Assembly (NCBI GenBank): GCA_040766655.1
Contig: JAXGQB010000006.1
Location: forward strand, 248,001-312,000
Reading direction: 5' to 3'
Source: JALOOB01 sp040766655
Lineage (GTDB): Bacteria; Chloroflexota; Anaerolineae; CG2-30-64-16
DNA length: 64,000 nucleotides
The notes under the pieces are model-generated. The model was not told where the DNA came from and ran no database searches. It saw only the letters and a program-made list of their open reading frames with translations. This document shows, piece by piece, positions 56,625 through 64,000 of the stretch. Numbering within the stretch: position 1 is the first letter of the stretch; every line of letters starts with the position of its first letter. The translations under genes were made by a program, and so were the position numbers.

Positions 56625-57452
56625 ATGGATCAGAGTGCGAGCAGCTTCTATGACGCGCTTGCTCCCATGTTCGACGTGATGACCGATTGGGAGGCGCGCA
56701 TGGCCGCGGAAGGACCGTTCCTGCGCGGCGTGTTGGAGCGTTCCGCCGCGACCCGCGTGTTGGATGCGGCCTGCGGCAGCGGGGGCCACGTCCTGGCGCT
56801 GGCCGAGTGGGGGTATGTTGCGGCAGGGGTCGATGCCAGCCCGGTGATGATCGAGATGGCCCGCGGGAAGGCCGCAGGCCGCGGACTGGCGGCCCCACTG
56901 GCGGTGGCCGACCTGGCCGGGCTCTCCGCGCTTGTCGGCGAGGGACGCGCGGCGGAGGACGATACGGCCGCGGTGGCGCAGCTGGCCCCCTACGACGCGG
57001 TGCTCTGCCTCGGCAACTCGCTGCCGCACCTGCAGACGCAGGCGGAGCTGGTTCAGGCGCTGTGCGGCATGGCGGCGGCCCTTAGGCCGGGCGGACTGCT
57101 GGTGCTTCAGAATCTCAACTATGACATGCGCTGGCAGAAACAGCCTCGCTGGTTCGCGGCGCAGGGGGGACAGCTGGATGGCCGGGAGGTGCTGGTCTGG
57201 CGCTTTGCGGATTACGATCGGAGTGCAGGGCAGATCTGGTTCCACATCGCCCTGTTCACAAAGGGCGAAGAGGGCTGGCAGGTCGCCGTGCATACGACGC
57301 CTCATCGCCCCCTCCTTCAACGCGATCTCATGCTGGCCCTGGCGGAGGCCGGCTTTGAGAACCCCCGCAGCTTCGGCCGGATGGTATGGCCGGCCGAGCC
57401 CTATGAGACGGAGCGCTCCGCCGACCTTGTGATCGTGGCCGACAGGGTCTGA
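56625..57452 (+). CDS. class I SAM-dependent methyltransferase
   Basis: ATG 56625 has AAAGG upstream; the frame's earlier ATG (56559) has no support. The 275-aa protein shows SSFYDALAPMFDVMTDW, motif I TRVLDAACGSGGHVLALAEWG near residue 48, AAGVDASPVMIEMARGKAAG, YDAVLCLGNSLPHL (motif IV) and LRPGGLLVLQNLNYD. It resembles glycine/sarcosine-N-methyltransferase-like small-molecule enzymes; the substrate is unknown. It is divergent from efp and convergent with the DedA gene. Confidence 0.87.
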   Translation: MDQSASSFYDALAPMFDVMTDWEARMAAEGPFLRGVLERSAATRVLDAACGSGGHVLALAEWGYVAAGVDASPVMIEMARGKAAGRGLAAPLAVADLAGLSALVGEGRAAEDDTAAVAQLAPYDAVLCLGNSLPHLQTQAELVQALCGMAAALRPGGLLVLQNLNYDMRWQKQPRWFAAQGGQLDGREVLVWRFADYDRSAGQIWFHIALFTKGEEGWQVAVHTTPHRPLLQRDLMLALAEAGFENPRSFGRMVWPAEPYETERSADLVIVADRV

Positions 57453-57474
57453 ACGAGGTGGGCCTGGAAGGATC

Positions 57475-57513
57475 GCAAAAAGCGGCTGAGGCGTTCGAAC
57501 ACCTCAGCCGCTT
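57475..57513 (-). terminator. intrinsic terminator of the DedA gene
   Basis: AAGCGGCTGAGG and CCTCAGCCGCTT form a perfect 12-bp stem with a 10-base loop. On the minus strand it is followed by TTTTTGCG. It may also stop the convergent methyltransferase transcript. Confidence 0.8.
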
Positions 57514-57532
57514 CGATCAGTTCGCGCAGGCC

Positions 57533-58213
57533 CTATTCCGCGTGGCCCTCGGTGGGCGCGGGCTTCGGCAGCGGCGCCTTACCAAGGAGCCTGGTCCGCA
57601 CGAGGTTGATGATGGCGTGCTTGTTGTCCTTCCACACGTGCCATGCGGTGGGCAGGCCGGGGATCAGGAAGAAGGCCAGGATCAGGAGCGTGAAGTAGCG
57701 ATCGACCCCTTCGATATGGCCCAGGGTGCGGCCCAGGACGTAGCCGAGCATGGTCATGCCCACGGCCCAGAACAGGCCGCCGATGAGATTGAAGAAGATG
57801 AAGCGGCGGTAATTCATCGACGCCGCGCCCGCGACGATCGGCGCGAAGGTCCGGATCACCGGCAGCCACCGCGCCAGCGTGACGGTCTTGCCGCCGTGCC
57901 TGTCATAGAAGGCCTTCGCCTTCAACAGGTTCTCGCGTTTGAACAGAAACGAATTGGGCCGATTGAAGATCTTGGGCCCTGTCTTGGCGCCGAACCAATA
58001 CCCGACATTGTCCCCCAAAACGGCAGCCACGAAGAGCAACGGGATGAGGATGGCGATGTTGAGGTGGTCGCGCGATGCGATCAGGCCGGCCGTCAGCAGC
58101 AGGCTGTCGCCGGGGAAGAAGAAACCGAAGAAAAGCCCCGATTCTGCAAATATGATGAAGAACAGGCCGGCGTAGCCGACCGTCTCTATCAGCTTGACCA
58201 GGTCGAAATCCAT
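57533..58213 (-). CDS. DedA-family membrane protein
   Basis: The 226-aa protein has the typical DedA sequence: AESGLFFGFFFPGDSLLLTAGLIAS, GDNVGYWFGAKTG, FYDRHGGKTVTLARWLPVIRTFAPIVAGAASMNYRRF and FNLIGGLFWAVGMTMLGYVLG. The conserved Glu, Asp and Arg of the transport path are kept. DedA proteins help recycle undecaprenyl phosphate or scramble lipids and protect membrane energetics. A Pro-rich C-terminal tail follows. Confidence 0.94.
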   Translation of the reverse strand: MDFDLVKLIETVGYAGLFFIIFAESGLFFGFFFPGDSLLLTAGLIASRDHLNIAILIPLLFVAAVLGDNVGYWFGAKTGPKIFNRPNSFLFKRENLLKAKAFYDRHGGKTVTLARWLPVIRTFAPIVAGAASMNYRRFIFFNLIGGLFWAVGMTMLGYVLGRTLGHIEGVDRYFTLLILAFFLIPGLPTAWHVWKDNKHAIINLVRTRLLGKAPLPKPAPTEGHAE

Positions 58214-58420
58214 TTAGCACCTCGATGGCGTCAACAGAAAAGTGCGCCGGGAGTCTACCCCGGCGCAACACTGCGAGTATAGCACCGATGATCGCCCGCG
58301 CCAAAATCGCGTGTCCGAAAGGTTTGCCCGCCGCGGCCGTGTCCGGAACCCTCACTACGGAGGAAATCATCCGCCCGGCGCGATAATGATTGTGGGGAAC
58401 ACCGCCACACTGCAAGTGCT

Positions 58421-58449
58421 TTGACGCACGGTGGACGGTGTGTTAAACT
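58421..58449 (+). promoter_or_regulatory. promoter of ftsH
   Basis: TTGACG (58421-58426) and an extended -10 TGTTAAACT (box 58444-58449) lie 17 bp apart, about 45 nt before the start codon. GAGGAG lies 12 bases before the ATG. Confidence 0.7.
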
Positions 58450-58499
58450 GTCTCTGCGCTGCGCGCCCTGGGTGCAGCGCCTGAGGAGCGCCACGTTCA

Positions 58500-60324
<1,825 letters not shown>

Positions 60325-60356
60325 GATCACTCAGTACGGAATCAAAGGAGATTCTC

Positions 60357-61338
60357 ATGCCTGAACTTCCCGAGCGAAACCTGGCACTTGACCTTGTTCG
60401 TGTCACCGAAGCTGCAGCGCTGGCTGCGGGGCGTTGGATGGGCCGCGGCGAGAAGATCGCTGCGGACCAGGCAGCCGTCGACGCCATGCGGCTGGTCCTG
60501 AACACCATCGAAATGGAAGGTGTCATCGTCATCGGCGAGGGCGAGAAGGACGATGCCCCCATGCTGTACAACGGCGAGCGCCTTGGCACGGGGGAACCCC
60601 CGGTCGTCGACATCGCCGTCGACCCGATCGACGGGACGACGTTGACCGCCACGGGCCGTTCCGGCGCCCTGAGTGTGGTGGCGCTGGCGCCTTCTGGCAG
60701 CATGTACGCACCCGGCAAGCTGGTCTACATGAACAAGATCGCGGTCGGACCCGAGGCGCGGCCACATCGACATCGATGCGCCGGTGTCCGTCAATCTCAA
60801 GGCGATCGCACGGGCCAAGCACCGGGACGTGGACGATCTGACGGTCATGATCCTGGATCGGCCCCGTCACGCGCAACTGATCAGCGATGTGCGCGAGGTC
60901 GGCGCACGGATTCGCCTCATCCTTGACGGCGATGTGGCCGCATCCATCAGCGCTGCCATGGAAGACACCGGGATCGATGTGCTGATGGGAATCGGCGGAT
61001 CGCCCGAGGCCGTCATCTCCGCAGCGGCATTGAAGTGCCTGGGCGGGAGATCCAGTGCAAGCTGTGGCCGCGCGATGACTCAGAGCGAGAGTACGCTTTG
61101 GAGCAGCACCTCGACCTCGACCAGGTGCTCACCATCGACGACCTGGTGGACAGCGACGACGTCTTCTTTGCAGCGACGGGCATCACGCGGGGAGTTGCTG
61201 GATGGCACCCGTTACTTCGGAACGGGCGCCCGGACGTCGAGTATCGTCATGCGGTCCAAGTCCGGAACGATCCGGCTCATCGAGTCGACCCATCGCTGGG
61301 ACAAGCTGATGAAGTTTAGCCAGATCAAGTTCGACTGA
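60357..61338 (+). pseudogene. glpX: class II fructose-1,6-bisphosphatase, three apparent frameshifts
   Basis: The start (ATG 60357, GGAG upstream) gives PERNLALDLVRVTEAAALAAGRWMGRGEK, VIVIGEGEKDDAPML and DIAVDPIDGTTL, typical of GlpX. The family sequence then needs three changes of phase: at about 60759 (after KIAVGPEAR, resuming GHIDIDAPVSVNLKAIARAKH), at 61045 (after LKCLGG, resuming EIQCKLWPRDDSEREYALEQH) and at 61186-61189 (after ATGIT, resuming RGELLDGTRYFGT). The last phase ends at 61338 with the normal RWDKLMKFSQIKFD-like end. The two outer breaks look like loss of one CG unit from CGCGC runs. It may be a true pseudogene, but sequencing error is at least as likely. The enzyme serves gluconeogenesis. 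Confidence 0.85.
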
Positions 61339-61348
61339 TCCGTTTCCA

Positions 61349-61394
61349 GACGGCGCGGCCCTGCCTGTGGGGCGTTCAGCGGCGCCGCGCCGTC
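61349..61394 (+). terminator. hairpin after glpX
   Basis: GACGGCGCGGC and GCCGCGCCGTC form an 11-bp stem with a 24-base loop. No U-run follows directly; a T7 tract lies 28 bases further on. Confidence 0.5.
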
Positions 61395-61722
61395 TCCTGC
61401 AATCGCGGTCTTCGCGTTCGTTTTTTTGCCCGGTTGTTCCATTTGACGAGTTATCGTCCATGTGCTACAATCAATTCACATTACTTTGTATCATCCACCT
61501 ACCCTCTTTGCTCTCTACTTGCGATTTTCGTGTGCGCGGCGCTGGTTGTCCGCGTTTCATGTTTGTCCGGCAGCAAGTTGGATGAGATGTACCAGGGTGA
61601 ATTTGAGAGACTCATCCCATATTCAGGTTGTCCAACAAGCTGACTGACGCAGCGGATCGGTGAGCCGCGCCGTCCGTTATTATGATGAACCCCCTATTCA
61701 CCTCTCGAACGGAGAGCGTTTA
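61395..61722 (+). promoter_or_regulatory. rho promoter and long leader
   Basis: TTGACG (61443-61448) and an extended -10 TGCTACAAT (box 61466-61471) lie 17 bp apart. The leader to the start codon at 61723 is about 245 nt. Its first part is rich in C and T and poor in G (61472-61535), as expected of a Rho-binding site; rho genes are often autoregulated by attenuation in the leader. No coding region is seen in it. Confidence 0.65.
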
Positions 61723-62979
61723 ATGAATATCGCTGATTTAGAAACGAAGACACTTACTGAGTTGCAGGATGTTGCCAGGTCGATGACCTTGACCGGGTAC
61801 ACCAGGTTGAAGAAGAACGACCTGATCATGCGCCTGCTGCGTGCTGAGACCGAGTCCCAGGGCCTGATCTTCGGAGGGGGCACCCTGGAGGTCATTCAGG
61901 ACGGAATCGGTTTCCTGCGCGCAAACAAGCACATGAATCCCGGGCCCGAGGACGTCTATATCTCGCAGAGCCAGATCCGCCGCTTCGGGTTGCGGACGGG
62001 CGATTTCGTCGTGGGACAGGTGCGTCCGCCGAAGGAGTCGGAGAAGTACTATGGTCTTCTCAAGGTGGAGGCCGTCAACGGCATCGACCCTGAGATCGCC
62101 AAGCGCCGTCCCAAGTTCGAGGAACTGACGCCCATCTTCCCGAATCAGCAGTTGGCGTTGGAGACCCAGCCCTCGGTGCTGACCACGCGCCTGATCGACA
62201 TGGTGGCGCCCATCGGACGGGGCCAGCGCGGCCTGATCGTCTCGCCGCCCAAGGCCGGCAAGACGACGGTGCTGAAACAGATTGCCAACGGCATCTCCGA
62301 GAACTACCCCGAAGTCGTGTTGATGGTCCTGCTGATCGGCGAGCGCCCTGAAGAGGTCACCGACATGGACCGCGCCGTCGAGGCGGAGGTGCTGAGCTCG
62401 ACCTTCGATGAGCCCGTGTCCTCCCACGTGCGCGTGGCGGAGATGGGTCTCGAGCGGGCGAAGCGACTCGTCGAAGCCGGGCGGGATGTCGCTATCCTGC
62501 TCGACTCGATCACGCGGCTGACACGCGCCTACAATCTCACGGTGCCGACCTCGGGGCGAACGCTCTCGGGCGGTATTGATCCCGCCGCCCTATATCCGCC
62601 CAAGCATTTCTTCGGCGCTGCCCGTAAGATCGAAGAAGGCGGCAGCCTGACCATCATCTCGACCTGCCTTGTCGACACCGGCAGCCGCATGGACGATGTC
62701 ATCTACGAGGAGTTCAAGGGCACCGGCAACATGGAATTGCATCTCGACCGGCGCCTGGCCGAGCGCCGAGTCTTCCCGGCGTTCGACATCGTTCGCTCGG
62801 GCACGCGCCGCGAAGAGCTGCTCCTGAGCGCCGAGACACTCAACCGGGTGTGGACACTGCGGCGCATGATCGACATGCTGCGCCAGACGGGCGAAGATCC
62901 GCTCGAGGCAGTGCTGGACCGGCTGCGCAAGACACGCAACAACAAGGTGTTCCTGGATACGCTCTCGCAGAGCATTTAG
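61723..62979 (+). CDS. rho: transcription termination factor Rho
   Basis: ATG 61723 has GGAG eight bases upstream and gives 418 aa; the earlier frame start at 61660 lies in the leader. Rho is the hexameric RNA helicase that ends transcription. The N-terminal helix bundle (LETKTLTELQDVARSMTLTGYTRLKKNDLI), the RNA-binding cold-shock-like domain (GTLEVIQDGIGFLRANKHMNPGPEDVYISQSQIRRFGLRTGD), Walker A PPKAGKTTVLKQ, Walker B RDVAILLDSITRL, the Q-loop and R-loop (GGIDPAALYPPKHFFGAARKIEEGGSLTI) are all intact. No frameshift is seen here, although both neighbours have them. Confidence 0.98.
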   Translation: MNIADLETKTLTELQDVARSMTLTGYTRLKKNDLIMRLLRAETESQGLIFGGGTLEVIQDGIGFLRANKHMNPGPEDVYISQSQIRRFGLRTGDFVVGQVRPPKESEKYYGLLKVEAVNGIDPEIAKRRPKFEELTPIFPNQQLALETQPSVLTTRLIDMVAPIGRGQRGLIVSPPKAGKTTVLKQIANGISENYPEVVLMVLLIGERPEEVTDMDRAVEAEVLSSTFDEPVSSHVRVAEMGLERAKRLVEAGRDVAILLDSITRLTRAYNLTVPTSGRTLSGGIDPAALYPPKHFFGAARKIEEGGSLTIISTCLVDTGSRMDDVIYEEFKGTGNMELHLDRRLAERRVFPAFDIVRSGTRREELLLSAETLNRVWTLRRMIDMLRQTGEDPLEAVLDRLRKTRNNKVFLDTLSQSI

Positions 62980-63052
62980 GGGCGTCTGCGGTGGTGGGGT
63001 TGCGGTCGCACGTTGCGCCAGCCGCTCGAACCTATCCAAGAGGAACGCGCGT

Positions 63053-64000
63053 ATGCGCGATGACTTAGCTGAACAACGCAGCCCGGTCGTACGGAATGAC
63101 TGGGGACCGGGCTACACTTTCTTCGCTTCCATCCAGAGATCGCTCGCACAGCGTGGCCCGAGGGGGCGACGCCGATTTTGCGCGTCGGCTCTCATCTGGC
63201 CATCCTGCTCGTCGCGGTCGGCGTGCTTCTTGTCAGCCAGCTGCAATTGCCCACGCTGGTGATTCCTGAAGAGGCGCCGACGACCGAGCAGGTCATCCTT
63301 CAGGCGGATGTGCTGGCGCCCGAGGTGGAGAGCGAGGTGACCACGGCCGAGGCCTACGCGCTGACCCGAGCGGCGGTCCCGATCACCATCATCCCCGAGC
63401 GTCCCCGCGTGGACATCATCACCCACACGGTCAGTGCAGGCGATACGTTGTACGGCATTGCGAAGAAGTACAAGCTCAGTGCCGAGACAATCATGTTCTC
63501 CAACGGGCTGGAGAAGAACCCCGATCTGCTGCGCCTGGGACAGCCCCTGGCCATCCTGCCCATCGACGGCATCCTGCACACGATGGGGCCGAAGGACACG
63601 CTGGCTTCGATCGCCAAGACCTACAAGGTCAAGGTGGAGGATATCGTCAGCTATCCGTTGAACCGGCTCGACGCGCAGAATCCCCTTGTAGCCGCGGGGC
63701 AGAAGGTGGTGGTGCCGGGCGGCAAGAAGGAGATCCCGCAGGTCGCGACCATCTACCGGGGGACCGCACCTGCGGGCGCGAAGAAGGGTGACGGGCGCTT
63801 CGTCTGGCCTGCGTCTGGCGCATTGACACAGGGGTACAAGCCACTGCACCGCGCGATCGACATCGCCAGGGCCGTCGGGACCCCGATTAAGGCCGCGGAC
63901 AATGGCTACATCGTCGTTGCGGGCTGGAGTAATGCCGGCTACGGCAACTACATCGTCGTCGACCATGGCAACGGCTATCAGACGCTCTACGCGCATCTCA
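63053..64000 (+). CDS. LysM/M23 peptidase, frameshifted and cut by the window end
   Basis: ATG 63053 has AGAGGAA upstream and encodes a ~37-residue cytoplasmic start (MRDDLAEQRSPVVRNDWG). At the G5 run 63162-63166 the phase must change by one missing base; the next phase continues ATPILRVGSHLAILLVAVGVLLVSQLQLP, a membrane helix, and stays open to 64000. Then come two LysM-type domains (ITHTVSAGDTLYGIAKKYKLSAETIMFSNGL; HTMGPKDTLASIAKTYKVKVEDIVSYPLN) and an M23 domain with HRAIDIARAVGTPIKAADNGYIVVAG...YGNYIVVDHGNGYQTLYAHL. LysM binds murein and M23 cleaves its cross-links, so it should remodel the wall at the cell surface. The last metal ligand lies beyond the window. Confidence 0.85.

Noticed and set aside
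60784..61338. A separate small gene inside the 3' part of glpX
   Set aside because: Its residues continue the GlpX family sequence after a change of phase, so it is a fragment of the same gene and not a new one.

Overview
The window is GC-rich, densely coded bacterial chromosome. The best guess is a member of the Chloroflexota (Anaerolineae/Caldilineae-like), probably from a metagenome-assembled genome. This rests on gene content and style: a short (~200 aa) EF-Ts, cyclophilin lipoproteins, UMF1-family and DUF4143-type genes, many GTG/TTG starts and interspersed palindromic repeats of the kind common in that phylum. No rRNA or marker phylogeny can be run here, so the assignment is an inference.

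Left edge (1-3.8 kb): a truncated TolB/WD40-like beta-propeller gene, a 0.47 kb gene-free stretch with a 22-bp inverted repeat pair, then on the minus strand a tyrosine recombinase, tRNA-Met(CAU), a PD-(D/E)XK homing endonuclease of the I-Ssp6803I type, an initiator tRNA-fMet interrupted by a 279-nt group I (IC3-like) intron, an FtsB-like cell-division protein and tRNA-Leu(CAG). The intron in tRNA-fMet next to a free-standing relative of the endonuclease known from cyanobacterial tRNA-fMet introns is the most striking element of the window.

3.8-14.2 kb: an orphan peptide-type solute-binding protein, SecG, a fused CydD-CydC ABC exporter whose linkers contain interspersed repeats, then on the plus strand a membrane protein, a methyltransferase and an ABC ATPase/permease pair. 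14.2-23 kb (minus): a translation and envelope operon rpsB-tsf-pyrH-frr-uppS-cdsA, followed by two permeases, a small membrane protein and a nucleophile-less alpha/beta hydrolase. 23.4-35.6 kb: a Trm112-like protein (plus), then a long minus-strand run read from three GT4 glycosyltransferases through an O-antigen-ligase/TPR giant, a WecA/MraY-type initiating transferase, cyclophilins and a VTT protein to RNase Z.

35.7-44 kb is a mixed region: aldo/keto reductase, MFS transporter, AAA/DUF4143 ATPase with an apparently leaderless, operator-covered promoter, Rieske oxygenase, GlsB-like protein, a charged repeat protein, a fasciclin protein sandwiched between duplicated domains and an epimerase. 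44.1-53.3 kb (minus) is a polysaccharide cluster: uridine kinase, then WbpB-, WbpD-, WbpE- and WbpI-like enzymes that together fit UDP-ManNAc3NAcA synthesis, a Wzx-type flippase and three glycosyltransferases.

53.3-64 kb: divergent CcsA/ResB-like cytochrome c assembly proteins, tRNA-Thr(CGU), EF-P with Arg32, a methyltransferase, DedA, FtsH, GlpX, Rho and a LysM/M23 peptidase cut by the window end. FtsH, GlpX and the peptidase carry five apparent frameshifts within 3 kb, while nothing comparable is seen in the preceding 60 kb. This points to a local sequence-quality problem or local gene decay.
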